Shown one piece after another: positions 25,467 to 34,436 of a stretch of 64,000 bases of DNA (positions are counted from its first letter, which is position 1; every line of letters starts with the position of its first letter). This DNA comes from Nocardia sp. BMG51109 (GTDB taxonomy: Bacteria > Actinomycetota > Actinomycetes > Mycobacteriales > Mycobacteriaceae). The notes beneath the pieces are model-generated. The model made no database searches and had not been told where the DNA came from. It worked only from the letters and a program-made list of their open reading frames with translations. The stretch spans positions 163,255 to 227,254 of the forward strand of contig NZ_JAFQ01000003.1 in assembly GCF_000526215.1 (NCBI RefSeq), in the 5' to 3' direction. The translations under genes were made by a program, and so were the position numbers.

Positions 25467-26545
25467 TGCCGATGTCCTCCCTGATAGCGCCCGGATCCTC
25501 CGCGCTGTCCTGCCCACCCGCCGCGCCGGTGCATCCGTGGATGCCGTCGAGCCCATGCGGGCCGAGTTGTGTCGACGTGCCCGATGAGGCCGGGGCGGTT
25601 CGGATGGTCGCGCGGGTGGTCGGCGTGGTCGCCCTGCTGGCCGGAATCCCGGTGGTGCACCTGGCAACTCCGCGAAGCCGGCGTGCCCGTCTGCACCGCG
25701 GTTACGCCCGCGCCGTACTGCGTTGCTGCGGAATACGATTGCGGGTGCTCGACAGGAGTGCCGGTGACATCGACGGGAGCGCCGGTGACACGGACCGGTA
25801 CACCGTAGGCGTCGCCCCGGTGTCGCGAGAGACCTCCGGGTCCGCGGCAGCCGAGCGGGCGGACCGGTCACGGTGCGCCGACGACGTGACCGACGGGCGT
25901 CCCCGAGCGGCCGCTGCGGGGGTGCTCGTGGTGGCGGGACACGTCGGCTGGACCGATGTGCTCGTGCTGGCGGCGGTGCACCCGATGGGCTTCGTGGCCC
26001 GCGGCGATCTGATCGACTGGCCGGTGCTGGGCGGTCTCGCGCGCCTGATGCGCGTCATCCCGATCGACCGCGAGCGGCTGCGGCAGTTGCCCGAGGTGAT
26101 CGCCACCATGTCGGCCCGGCTCACGAGTGGGGAGCGAGTCGGTCTGTTCCCCGAGGGCACCACGTGGTGTGGCCGCGCGCACGGCCGGCTGCGTCCCGCG
26201 CTGTTCCAGGCGGCAGTCGATACCGGTGCGCCCGTGCAGCCGATCCGGGTGCGATATCTCGACCGTGCCGGTGAGCTGTCGACCGTGCCGGGTTTCGTCG
26301 GCGTCGACACCTTCCTCGACTCGGCCCGCCGCGTGCTCCGCTCCAAGGGCGTGGTCGCCGAGGTGGTGCTGCTGCCCGTCGAAGAACCCGGCATCGACCG
26401 CCACGACCTGGCCCGCCGCTGCGAGCGGGCCCTGCGTGGCGACGAGAACCCCGAGATCGACGCCCACACCACCGCGGTCGGCACCGGCCCCACCCGGTCG
26501 ATCGTTGCGGACCGGGGCAGCGACTCGACCGTCGCTGTGCCGTGA
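25466..26545 (+). CDS. 1-acylglycerol-3-phosphate O-acyltransferase family (PlsC/OlsA-like)
   Basis: 359 residues from ATG 25466, sharing one base with the upstream stop (TGATG); GTG 25463 is a one-codon longer option. The catalytic H-X4-D is HVGWTD, and the acceptor-binding motifs are RVIPIDRER and LFPEGTTW. A hydrophobic N-terminal segment (VGVVALLAGIPVVHLA) should anchor it at the membrane. Between the first helix and the catalytic motif is a ~55-residue hydrophilic insert (from SAGDIDGSAGDTD to VTDGRPRAAA) with a small internal duplication that is unusual for the family. Confidence 0.87.
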   Translation: MPMSSLIAPGSSALSCPPAAPVHPWMPSSPCGPSCVDVPDEAGAVRMVARVVGVVALLAGIPVVHLATPRSRRARLHRGYARAVLRCCGIRLRVLDRSAGDIDGSAGDTDRYTVGVAPVSRETSGSAAAERADRSRCADDVTDGRPRAAAAGVLVVAGHVGWTDVLVLAAVHPMGFVARGDLIDWPVLGGLARLMRVIPIDRERLRQLPEVIATMSARLTSGERVGLFPEGTTWCGRAHGRLRPALFQAAVDTGAPVQPIRVRYLDRAGELSTVPGFVGVDTFLDSARRVLRSKGVVAEVVLLPVEEPGIDRHDLARRCERALRGDENPEIDAHTTAVGTGPTRSIVADRGSDSTVAVP

Positions 26546-27180
26546 GGTCTCGGCAACGGTAACCGGCGGTTCGGCACCGGTGTTCCGGCCGTGCCCGTCG
26601 GTCGCGGCCGCAGTGAGTTCCGCGGGCCAGGCCGGCCCGGCGATATCGGGTGGTCGCCGACATGCGTGGTCACGGGCCGGACGCAGCCTCCGGGGAGCTG
26701 TTCAGCTGTGCACACCGGCCCGCGGTGCCTGGCCGGTGCTCGACGAACTGGGCGCCGACAAGGCCGCGGTGGGCTGAGGGGTGCGGTTGACGAACGGGGA
26801 TCGCACGTCGTCGAATCGGTCATGACGGGCGTTCCCCCGTTTCGAGCGTCACCGAACTGCCGACCGGCGTGGATCGCGCAGTCGTGGCGGTGCCGCCGCG
26901 GCCTCTCCGGTGGCGTCGTGCGTCGCGGAGTCGGGCCGCGGTGGTTGTCGGCTGATGTGTCGGGCCGGTCGTCGCGGAGGGTGCGTGCCGGTAAATTCTG
27001 TTCAAGACGTGCGACGTGTTCGATCCGTATCGTGTGTCCGCCGTGCTTGCTGGGCATGCTCCGAATGCGGAGGTCGCGTGGACGGCTGCACATGTGGGTG
27101 TCGGCCCGTTCGGGTCTGTGAGGCCACAACAGATGTGCGAGCCGAACGAAAACCGGTGAAGACGAAACGAGGGGACGGGT
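26546..27180. other. 635-bp non-coding stretch
   Basis: No frame with family features on either strand. A run encoding GAWPVLDELGADKAAVG stops at 26778 and could be the tail of a lost gene, but I do not recognise it. The 3' end should contain the promoter of the AraC/esterase pair. Confidence 0.4.
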
Positions 27181-28062
27181 ATGTCGGCATATTCCGCGGC
27201 GGTGGGCAGCGTGGCCCCGGGGCGGAGTGGGGAGCCTCGGATCGACGCCGAGCCCCATCCGTCGCTGCGGCCGATGCTTGCGGAGCGGTATCACGGATAC
27301 TCGGACGCCGAGTGGCCGCAAGTACATGGCAGCGTGCCCGCGGGTATCGCCGTGCGGCTCGTGGTCAAGCTCGTCGACTCGGCTCGGCGTCCGCCGGAAT
27401 TTCTGATCGGTCCTCGCGATCACCATCTGCCGATCGACGGTGCCTGCGCCCCTGCCTATATCGAGCTCGTCCTGGATCCGATCGGAGCGTGCACGCTGCT
27501 GGACACCCCGGGCAGCGAGTTGATCGGCCGGTTGGCCGATCTGTCGGATGTCATCGGGCGGCGGTACTGCGACGTCGCCGATCGGATGCGGGAGCGGTCG
27601 TCGTGGCGCGATCGGTTCGATCTGCTCGATCGATTTCTGCTCGATCGGGCCGACACGGGGCGCCGACCACCGCCCGAGGTGCGACGGGCCTGGTCGTTGC
27701 TCACCGGCACCGGCGGTGCGATTCCGATCGGGCGGATAGCGGAAGACGTCGGATGGAGTCATCGGCATCTGATCGCCCAATTCGGTCATCATGTGGGGGT
27801 GACGCCCAAGGTGGCGGCCCAACTCGTCCGGTACGACCGGATCCGCCGGAACCTCACGGCGACACCGCACGCCCGGCTGACCGATCTCGCACTCGCTCAC
27901 GGTTACGCCGACCAGGCGCATTTCACTCGAGAATTTCGCCGGTTCACCGGAGTCACGCCCACCGACTACCGCCGGAACAAACAGCGTTCTGCCGTCGACC
28001 GCAATACCACCGGCCACCCGTCTGTGCGGGAACCGGCGGTGCTTACCGAGGAGGAAACGTGA
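27181..28062 (+). CDS. AraC-family transcriptional regulator
   Basis: 293 residues. The C-terminal double-HTH is clear: IPIGRIAEDVGWSHRHLIAQ, then LTDLALAHGYADQAHFTREF, ending with the family signature FRRFTGVTPTDYRR. The N-terminal ~130 residues form a cupin-like ligand domain similar to AraC proteins that regulate neighbouring resistance genes. The stop overlaps the esterase-family gene by 4 bp (GTGA), so regulator and target candidate are cotranscribed. Confidence 0.92.
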   Translation: MSAYSAAVGSVAPGRSGEPRIDAEPHPSLRPMLAERYHGYSDAEWPQVHGSVPAGIAVRLVVKLVDSARRPPEFLIGPRDHHLPIDGACAPAYIELVLDPIGACTLLDTPGSELIGRLADLSDVIGRRYCDVADRMRERSSWRDRFDLLDRFLLDRADTGRRPPPEVRRAWSLLTGTGGAIPIGRIAEDVGWSHRHLIAQFGHHVGVTPKVAAQLVRYDRIRRNLTATPHARLTDLALAHGYADQAHFTREFRRFTGVTPTDYRRNKQRSAVDRNTTGHPSVREPAVLTEEET

Positions 28063-29357
28063 CCGATCGGTCCCGCAACGGCGGGGTGCTGGCGGACTGG
28101 TTCCGTGCGCACGCGACGCCCCTGGAATCCCTCGATCCCGGTGCGCCGCTCGACGACCTCGACGATGTCCGGGAGATCATCGGGACCGCCCGCATCGTCG
28201 CCATCGGAGAAAACGCCCACTTCGTCGACGAGTTCTCCCTCGCTCGACAACGGTTGATCCGGTTTCTGGCCGAGCGATGCGGATTCACCACCGTGGCCTA
28301 CGAATTCGGATTCGGTGAGGCATTCGCCCTGCAACCATGGTTACAGGGTGCGGGTGCCCCGGACGATCTGGCGGCGATCAGCCCGGCGGCGACCGCATGG
28401 GGTGCCGAGGGAATGATGCGCTGGCTGCGTGGTCACAATCTCGCGAGTGGCCGTCCCGTACGGTTTGCCGGTATCGACCTGCCGGAGGCGGGCGGGGCGC
28501 TGCGGCCGGTACTCGACCCGGTGGCCGACTATCTGAGCGAGGCCGATCCCGATGCGCTCCCGGTGTTGACGGACGCGGTCCGGCTCAGCGACGCGTTCCT
28601 CGCCGGCCTCGGTTCCGGGGCAGCCGCGGCGCCGGCGTGGGCGGCGACGAGTCCGGCCGATCGTCATGCGCTCACCGCCGCGCTCGCCCGGGTCCGGCTG
28701 CGGCTACAGGCCATGGCACCGAGCAGTATCGCCCGGTGCGGCCGCGATCGATACGAGGTAGCGCTGCGCCAGGTCGAGGCGGCGTGCCACACCGACTACA
28801 TGTTCGGTGCCGTGCACGACCTGATGAACGGCAGCCTCGTCCCGGGCGATATGTCGGTCCGGGAGAACTTCATGGCGGAATCGGTCGGTTGGCACCTGGC
28901 ACACGCCGGACCCGACGCGCGGGTGATCGTCGTCGCGCACAACAACCACATTCAGAAGACGCCGGTCGCATTCGGTGGAACGCTCACGGCACTTCCGATG
29001 GGGCAGCACCTCCAGCACATGTTCGGATCGGACTATGTCGCCCTGGCCCTGACCCACACCGCCGACCATGTGCCCGAAATGTATCCCGACGCCGACGCAT
29101 CCGTCGGATTCACCGTCGCCGACGCGCACCTGCCCACCCCGGGCCCGAACACGGTGGAGGGCGCGCTCTTCGGCGCGAATCTGCACGACCGCATCACCGT
29201 CACCGACCTCCGCGATTCGCCGCGCGACACCGGCGGCGCGTCACTGCTCACCGGAATCCGCACGCAGAGCGCCGTTCTCGACACGACGCTGCCGGCCGCG
29301 TTCGATGCCGTTCTCGCCGTGCCGACAGTCACCACGACGCCGTCGATCCGGTTCTGA
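28059..29357 (+). CDS. erythromycin esterase family protein
   Basis: 432 residues from GTG 28059, with GAGGAGGAAAC upstream. Family hallmarks: VAIGENAHFVDEFSLARQRL with the candidate catalytic His, the following VAYEFGFGEAF Glu, the helical middle and VIVVAHNNHIQKTPVAFGG with the second conserved His. Ere-type enzymes open the macrolactone ring; many chromosomal members have succinoglycan-like or unknown substrates, so macrolide activity should not be assumed. Coupled to an AraC regulator. Confidence 0.88.
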   Translation: MTDRSRNGGVLADWFRAHATPLESLDPGAPLDDLDDVREIIGTARIVAIGENAHFVDEFSLARQRLIRFLAERCGFTTVAYEFGFGEAFALQPWLQGAGAPDDLAAISPAATAWGAEGMMRWLRGHNLASGRPVRFAGIDLPEAGGALRPVLDPVADYLSEADPDALPVLTDAVRLSDAFLAGLGSGAAAAPAWAATSPADRHALTAALARVRLRLQAMAPSSIARCGRDRYEVALRQVEAACHTDYMFGAVHDLMNGSLVPGDMSVRENFMAESVGWHLAHAGPDARVIVVAHNNHIQKTPVAFGGTLTALPMGQHLQHMFGSDYVALALTHTADHVPEMYPDADASVGFTVADAHLPTPGPNTVEGALFGANLHDRITVTDLRDSPRDTGGASLLTGIRTQSAVLDTTLPAAFDAVLAVPTVTTTPSIRF

Positions 29358-29469
29358 CCGCCGACGTCGTGGTCAAAAACGTTCAATACCGCACCGGCAG
29401 AGGCATTTACGGTGCAGATCATGTGTTGTTGCGGCCGCAGGCGCCGCCCCTCCGGACAGGACAGCAACG

Positions 29470-30132
29470 GTGCCATTCGTTACGCCCGGATCTCCGCCGA
29501 ATTCCTCGACATCGGGCACCAGGAGATTCCGCAGGAGAGCGGTGGTGTGGCTGCTGTCGCTGTCGATTGTCGTCGTTGTCCCGTTCGGCGTGGTGGTCGC
29601 CGCGTCGAGCGCCCATTACTACGGCCGGTTTCCGTGGGTGGAGGCAACCTATACCTCCGAGCACGCGAAGAGCCCCTGCGGTCTCATCGATACCTCGGTA
29701 CTCCGTCGATATTCCGATGCGCCGATAGCCGTAGCCGACGAGACAGCCGGTGATATTCATACCTGCACGGCATCGACAAATGAGGACCGATCAGCCAGAA
29801 GCGCGAGGATCACCGTCTCGGCCACACTGAACCCTACCGACCGCCGCGCCAGGGCGGTATACGACAGGACGAAGGATCTGTGGACAACCGATCTCACAGG
29901 TGGCAACAGCGGTGACGTGTCGAATCTGGGTCAGGACGCGTACTTCGCCGTCACCGACGTCAGCACGCGGGCCGAATGCCGAATCGGTACCGTGGACGAC
30001 AACCTGCTGCTCGAAGTCGATATGCGTGTCGCCACCGCACCGGGGGCGGCCCGAGAGCCCACCGACATCGAAGAAATCAGGCGGATCTCCGAGGACCATG
30101 CCCGGCGAGCCATTCGACAGCTCCGCTCCTGA
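29470..30132 (+). CDS. membrane-anchored extracytoplasmic protein, DUF3558-like
   Basis: 220 residues from GTG 29470. A basic N-terminus is followed by one membrane helix (VVWLLSLSIVVVVPFGVVVA). The exported part contains SPCGLIDTSVLRRYSDAP, a conserved second Cys (HTCTAST) and a third (RAECRIG), reminiscent of DUF3558-type lipoprotein domains of Nocardia, although no lipobox is present. Ends 83 bp before the hydrolase gene. Function unknown; the start codon is moderately certain because the ribosome site is weak. Confidence 0.65.
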   Translation: MPFVTPGSPPNSSTSGTRRFRRRAVVWLLSLSIVVVVPFGVVVAASSAHYYGRFPWVEATYTSEHAKSPCGLIDTSVLRRYSDAPIAVADETAGDIHTCTASTNEDRSARSARITVSATLNPTDRRARAVYDRTKDLWTTDLTGGNSGDVSNLGQDAYFAVTDVSTRAECRIGTVDDNLLLEVDMRVATAPGAAREPTDIEEIRRISEDHARRAIRQLRS

Positions 30133-30215
30133 CGCGCTGGTCGGAGCCCTACTCGGCCTCTCGCCTCGCGACCACACAGCGGTATCCATTCGCACCGATC
30201 ATAAGGAGGCCCGCG

Positions 30216-31049
30216 ATGGCCGACTGGCACCTGCCGCACACGTTCGACTCGCCACAGGGAGCGATCCGCTGGGGTTCCTTCGGCGTCGGTCCACCGATCG
30301 TTCTGCTCCACGGGACGCCGAACTGGTCATTCATTTGGCGAAATGTCGTGGGGGAGCTGTCTGCGCGGCACTGTGTCCATGTATTCGACTGGCCCGGTTT
30401 CGGCCGTTCGGACCGCTTCACAGGCCAGAACATCTCATGGGATGAGCAGGCTCGCCGGCTGCCCGAGCTTTTCACACACTGGGGCCTCGTCGCGCCCACT
30501 GTCGTGGCCTTCGACTTCGCGCCGATCTTCGCCTTGCGCGCCCACTTCTTCGAGGGGCTCGACGTCGGTGCGTTCGTGTTCGCCGACGCCGCCGTTGTTC
30601 CGCCGTTCGTCACGGACTTCTCCCGCCTCGCACGGGAGAACATCGGCACGATGCGTCAATTGCCGACGCATATCGCGGAGGGGATGATCGCCGCCCACCT
30701 TGCGCAGACGACATACCGGCCGATGTCGCCGGATACGTTCGAGGCGTACATGTTGCCCTGGCGTGGCGAGGACGGCGTGGCTGCCTACTGGCGCGCGGTC
30801 GCCCGCTACGACGAGGACATGGCAGCACCGCTGGTGTCCCGGCTCGACCGGCTCACCGTGCCGACACGGCTGCTCTGGGGCGACAACGACGCCTGGTTCC
30901 CTCCGGACAAAGCCCGCGAACTCGCCGCCGCGCTACCCGGAGCCGAACTGAGATTCCTGCCGGACGCCGGGCACTTCTCTCCCGAAGACAACCCCTCCGC
31001 CTTCGCGGAGGAGGTCCTGGCCTTCGAACGGGAACTCGGCCGCTCCTGA
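30216..31049 (+). CDS. haloalkane-dehalogenase-like alpha/beta hydrolase with an altered nucleophile elbow
   Basis: 277 residues from ATG 30216; AAGGAGG lies 6 nt upstream. The oxyanion/halide-type motif LLHGTPNWSFIWRNV, VFDWPGFGRSDR, acid WGDNDAWFPP and C-terminal His in DAGHFSPEDNP are in place. The nucleophile elbow, normally QDWGGP or GHSxGG, reads AFDFAPIFALR: an Asp is present, but the flanking glycines that allow the tight turn are replaced by Phe and Ala. Activity is therefore uncertain. Confidence 0.82.
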   Translation: MADWHLPHTFDSPQGAIRWGSFGVGPPIVLLHGTPNWSFIWRNVVGELSARHCVHVFDWPGFGRSDRFTGQNISWDEQARRLPELFTHWGLVAPTVVAFDFAPIFALRAHFFEGLDVGAFVFADAAVVPPFVTDFSRLARENIGTMRQLPTHIAEGMIAAHLAQTTYRPMSPDTFEAYMLPWRGEDGVAAYWRAVARYDEDMAAPLVSRLDRLTVPTRLLWGDNDAWFPPDKARELAAALPGAELRFLPDAGHFSPEDNPSAFAEEVLAFERELGRS

Positions 31050-31054
31050 CCTGG

Positions 31055-31381
31055 TCAGCGGCGGCCGAGGGCGTGGGCGAGCTGGGATTTGTTCATCTTG
31101 GAGCGGCCCTTGACGTTGCGCTGGCGGGCCTCGTTGTAGAGCTGGTCGAAGGTGGGGCCCTGCGAGCCCGAATGGGAGCGCTGTCCGCCGCGGCGTTGCG
31201 GTGACATGTCCTCGACGGAGGTCCGGCTGGCCTTGCGGGACTGCCCGGACCGGGCGCGGTTCTTGTTCACCGTCCGGGCGCCGATCTCCTTGGCGCGCCC
31301 CTCGCCGGCGCCGCGTTCCTCGGCGGACTCCTTGATGTGCTCGTATTGCCGTTCCTGTTTGTCGGTCCATGCCTTCGGCAT
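31055..31381 (-). CDS. small basic protein with a Rho-N-like (SAP-like) C-terminus
   Basis: 108 residues from ATG 31381, chosen for GGGAGG 6 nt upstream; longer starts lack this. MPKAWTDKQERQYEHIKESA is followed by EIGARTVNKNRARSGQSRKA and a terminal LYNEARQRNVKGRSKMNKSQ helix pair typical of Rho termination factor N-terminal-like domains. Such proteins are widespread in actinobacteria, sometimes labelled plasmid stabilisation proteins. Nucleic-acid binding is likely; the role is unknown. Converges on the hydrolase gene with a 5-bp gap. Confidence 0.8.
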   Translation of the reverse strand: MPKAWTDKQERQYEHIKESAEERGAGEGRAKEIGARTVNKNRARSGQSRKASRTSVEDMSPQRRGGQRSHSGSQGPTFDQLYNEARQRNVKGRSKMNKSQLAHALGRR

Positions 31382-31567
31382 GACACACCTCCCTGTCGTC
31401 GGGTGATCCGGCATCCGGATCACGAGGGAACCTGTGCCGGGCCTACCCGCCCAGCGGCGGTTCACACCCCTCGGCAGCATCGGTCCGGGGTGGTCCACGG
31501 GCGCCGAGCACCGGCCCGGCGGTGGCGATAGAGTGCCTGGAGGTTCGATTCAGATCGAGGAGACTCC

Positions 31568-32224
31568 GTGAGTTCCGAGGGGACGCTGCCGCCGGACGAC
31601 GTGCTGGCCGATCGACTCCGCACCGGTGATGAGCAGTCCTTCGAGCTCGTGCTGGATGCGTGGTCGGCATCGATGCTGCGGCTCGCCCGGTCCTTCGTCT
31701 CGTCCGAGGCCTCCGCCGAGGAGGTCGTCCAGGAGACCTGGCTGGCCGTGATCCGTGGCGTCGGTAATTTCGAGGGCCGGTCCTCGCTCAAGACGTGGGT
31801 GTTCCGCATCCTGGTGAACACGGCGAAGAAGCGAGGTGTCAAGGAAAGCCGGACCATTCCCTTCGGCAGCCTGACCTCCGACGACGAGGGCGCCACCGTC
31901 GACCCGGGCCGGTTCCGTCCGGCCGGTGACCGGTATCCGGGGCACTGGCTGCCGGGGGAGCAGCCGGAGCGCTGGTCCGAGCCGGAGAACGCCGCCGAAC
32001 ATTCGGAAGTGCTGCGGATCGTGGGCGCGGCCGTCGCTACCCTGGCGGACCGTAGTCGTATCGTCATAACCCTGCGCGACGTGGAAGGTTACAGCTCGGA
32101 GGAGGTGTGCGAGATGCTGGATATCTCGCCGGGCAATCAACGGGTGATCCTGCACCGGGCCCGGGCGATCGTGCGGGCGGCGTTGGAGGAGTACTTCGCC
32201 GCGGAACGATCGGTGCGCCCGTGA
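31568..32224 (+). CDS. ECF RNA polymerase sigma factor
   Basis: 218 residues from GTG 31568 with GAGGAGA upstream. Region 2 is visible as SASMLRLARSFVSSEASAEEVVQETWLAVI and region 4 as RIVITLRDVEGYSSEEVCEM plus LDISPGNQRVILHRARAIVR. It is followed with a 4-bp GTGA overlap by a small zinc anti-sigma domain protein, the standard pairing. The 2-4 linker (about 105-140) is longer than usual and Pro/Gly-rich. Confidence 0.94.
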   Translation: MSSEGTLPPDDVLADRLRTGDEQSFELVLDAWSASMLRLARSFVSSEASAEEVVQETWLAVIRGVGNFEGRSSLKTWVFRILVNTAKKRGVKESRTIPFGSLTSDDEGATVDPGRFRPAGDRYPGHWLPGEQPERWSEPENAAEHSEVLRIVGAAVATLADRSRIVITLRDVEGYSSEEVCEMLDISPGNQRVILHRARAIVRAALEEYFAAERSVRP

Positions 32225-32448
32225 ACTGCGACGAATTCGTCGAGCTCGTCACGGCGTTCCTCGAGGGCGCCCTGGACGAAGCGACCGAACAGCGCTTCAT
32301 CGAGCATATTTCCGAGTGCGACGGCTGTGATGTCTACCTGGATCAGTTCCGTCGAACGATTCAGGTCGCGGGTGAGTTGCAGCCGGAGACCATCCCTCCG
32401 GAGATCCGGAGGACGGTTCTCGACGCATTCCGGGACTGGCATCGGTGA
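32221..32448 (+). CDS. zinc-finger anti-sigma factor (ZAS type), soluble
   Basis: 75 residues from GTG 32221. The ZAS motif is complete: H29-X3-C33-X2-C36 in IEHISECDGCD, with an N-terminal Cys3. No membrane helix follows, so it should be a cytosolic sensor, possibly redox-responsive, binding the sigma factor encoded just upstream. Confidence 0.9.
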   Translation: MNCDEFVELVTAFLEGALDEATEQRFIEHISECDGCDVYLDQFRRTIQVAGELQPETIPPEIRRTVLDAFRDWHR

Positions 32449-32476
32449 ACCGGCCGGCCGTCGTACCGCACGCCGC

Positions 32477-33250
32477 TCAGCCGGCGGCCGCACGACGGAC
32501 GGCGGCATCGATGGCATCGTCACGTCCCCACGAATAGCCGCGGCCCCATACCGTCGAAATCCGGTGGTGTGCACCGAGTTTGGCGCGCAGCCGCTTCACG
32601 TGCACGGTCACCGTCGACAGGTCGCCGAACTCCCAGCCCCAGACCCGGGTCAGCAGTTCCACGCGACTGAAGACCCGGTGCGGATGCCGCAGGAGAAAAA
32701 CCAGCAACTCGTATTCGCGCGCGGTGAGATTCACCCGCACACCCTCGATGAGAACCGCCTGTGAACCGGGCAGCACTCGGACATCGCCGTAGCGGATATC
32801 CGAGCCGATCGCCGGGGAGCGGCGCAGCACCGCGGCGACACGTAGCGCCAATTCCCTTGGGCTGAAAGGCTTTGCGACATAATCGTCGGCGCCCGCTTCC
32901 AGGCCGAGCACCCGGTGCCGGTCGTGGGCGCCCAGACCGGAGATCAGGATGATCGGCAGATCCGGCCGGTGCGAGCGCGACCGAACCGCCCGGCAGATCT
33001 CGAGACCGCTCCGTCCGGGCAGGCAGGCGTCGAGGACGGCCAGATCGATGCCGTCACCGCCGTCGCCCGCCGTGCCGGCCCGCCCGTCCAGCGCGGCCGC
33101 CGCCGAATCCCCGTCGCCGACCTCGACCACCGTCGACACGTCCCGCTCCAGGTATGCGCGGACGACTTCGCGGACCAGCGGGTTCTCGTCGGCCACCAGT
33201 ACCCGCGGCCGGGCCGCGCGGCGGCTGTCGATCCCCGGCGTATTCCTCAT
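32477..33250 (-). CDS. OmpR/PhoB-family response regulator (orphan)
   Basis: 257 residues from ATG 33250. Receiver: acidic D21/E22, phospho-acceptor D74 in LAVLDACLPG, K127 in VAKPF. Winged-helix DNA-binding domain from about 160 (LTAREYELLVFLLRHPHRVF, DLSTVTVHVKRLRAKLG, ISTVWGRGYSWG). No histidine kinase is adjacent. It converges with the sigma/anti-sigma pair with a 28-bp gap. A Gly/Asp insert (about 56-68, GRAGTAGDGGDG) in the receiver precedes the phosphorylation strand. Confidence 0.9.
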   Translation of the reverse strand: MRNTPGIDSRRAARPRVLVADENPLVREVVRAYLERDVSTVVEVGDGDSAAAALDGRAGTAGDGGDGIDLAVLDACLPGRSGLEICRAVRSRSHRPDLPIILISGLGAHDRHRVLGLEAGADDYVAKPFSPRELALRVAAVLRRSPAIGSDIRYGDVRVLPGSQAVLIEGVRVNLTAREYELLVFLLRHPHRVFSRVELLTRVWGWEFGDLSTVTVHVKRLRAKLGAHHRISTVWGRGYSWGRDDAIDAAVRRAAAG

Positions 33251-33381
33251 CCGGCATCCCGGACAGACCTGCAATCCATGGCCTACAGTGCCGCCGTTTT
33301 CGGTATTCGTTACAACCCGGCCGTCCAGATCGACCCGGCGCAGGTGCCGGCGCTCGTCGCCGTCCTGGGTAGCGGGCCTGT

Positions 33382-34200
33382 TCACGTCGCCGGCTCGACC
33401 GCGACGGCGCCGGGGCCGGCCGACGGTTCGAGGTATCTGCCGACCCATGCGGTGAGCACGTCGGCGACGTACACGGCGTGTGCGCGGTCGGTGAGCATGT
33501 GGTCGGCGCCGTCGAGGGAGATGAAGGACTTGGGATGCGGTGCGGCGTCGTAGATCTGCCGGGCATTGCGCAGCTCCACCACTTCGTCGCGCGGGGAGTG
33601 CATCACCAGCAGGGCGCACCGCAGCGTCGCGATCCGTTCCCGTTGCCGCTGCGTGCGGATGTCGTCGAGGAAGCTGCGCCGGAAGGTGAAGGGGCGCCCC
33701 GCGATCGAGACGGTGGCCGATCCTTCGGCGGCGATCCGGTCGCGGGCCGGTCCCAGCAGGTGTTCGATATGTGCGGGGTCGGCGGGCGCGCCGATGGTGA
33801 CGACGGCGCGCGCCTCGGGAATGCGGTGCGCGGCGGCGAGAACGGCGGCGCCGCCGAGCGAGTGGCCGATCAGGATGCTCGGTGCGCCGATCGTCTCCCG
33901 CAGATGGTCGGCCGCATGCCGCAGATCGTCGACCTCGGAACTGAAGTCGGAGCCGGCGAATTCGCCCCCGGAGTCGCCGAGTCCGGCGAAGTCGAACCGC
34001 AGGACCGCGACGCCGCGCGCCGCGAGCGCGCGGGCGATCCTGGCCGCGGCGACGATGTCCTTGCCGCAGGTGAAGCAGTGTGCGAATACCGCGGTGGCGG
34101 CGCAGCGGCCGGCGGGACGGTCCAGCCTCCCGGACAGGAGTATTCCGTCGCTACCGGTGAAAGTGACTGTGTTGCTTGTTGTTTCGGGGCGGGTCGGCAC
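33382..34200 (-). CDS. alpha/beta hydrolase (dienelactone-hydrolase-like)
   Basis: 272 residues. Catalytic triad: nucleophile in LIGHSLGGAAVL, acid in MHSPRDEVV, His in LDGADHMLTD. N-terminal FAHCFTCGKD and VLRFDFAGLGDSGGEFAGSD match the hydrolase half of actinobacterial hydrolase-OsmC fusion proteins; here no OsmC domain follows. Cytosolic; substrate unknown. Confidence 0.88.
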   Translation of the reverse strand: MPTRPETTSNTVTFTGSDGILLSGRLDRPAGRCAATAVFAHCFTCGKDIVAAARIARALAARGVAVLRFDFAGLGDSGGEFAGSDFSSEVDDLRHAADHLRETIGAPSILIGHSLGGAAVLAAAHRIPEARAVVTIGAPADPAHIEHLLGPARDRIAAEGSATVSIAGRPFTFRRSFLDDIRTQRQRERIATLRCALLVMHSPRDEVVELRNARQIYDAAPHPKSFISLDGADHMLTDRAHAVYVADVLTAWVGRYLEPSAGPGAVAVEPAT

Positions 34201-34436
34201 CGTTATTCACCTTCGGATCACTGTGCGGTACAACGGGTTTCGTTCAGATGGCGGGGCGCCGGACCGGGCTGAGGGTGAACCCGGCCCGGCGCCCCTGGGT
34301 GATGGCCGCGCACCGCCGTGGGGTGGGCGGCCATCGGATCGCGGTCCGCCGGCCCCTGTACCGTCGTCCGGCCGCCGCGACCCCTGATAGTGGTGTGTGA
34401 GGCCGAATTCGTTACGGGCACAGGCATATCCGTCTG

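Noticed and set aside
26546..27180. Possible small gene or lost mobile element in the 635-bp gap
   Set aside because: No terminal inverted repeats, no transposase fragments and no frame with recognisable sequence.
25702..28017. Very long minus-strand open frame (771 codons) opposite the acyltransferase and AraC genes
   Set aside because: Arg/Pro-rich antisense translation typical of high-GC DNA; it spans two well-supported plus-strand genes and has no family signal.
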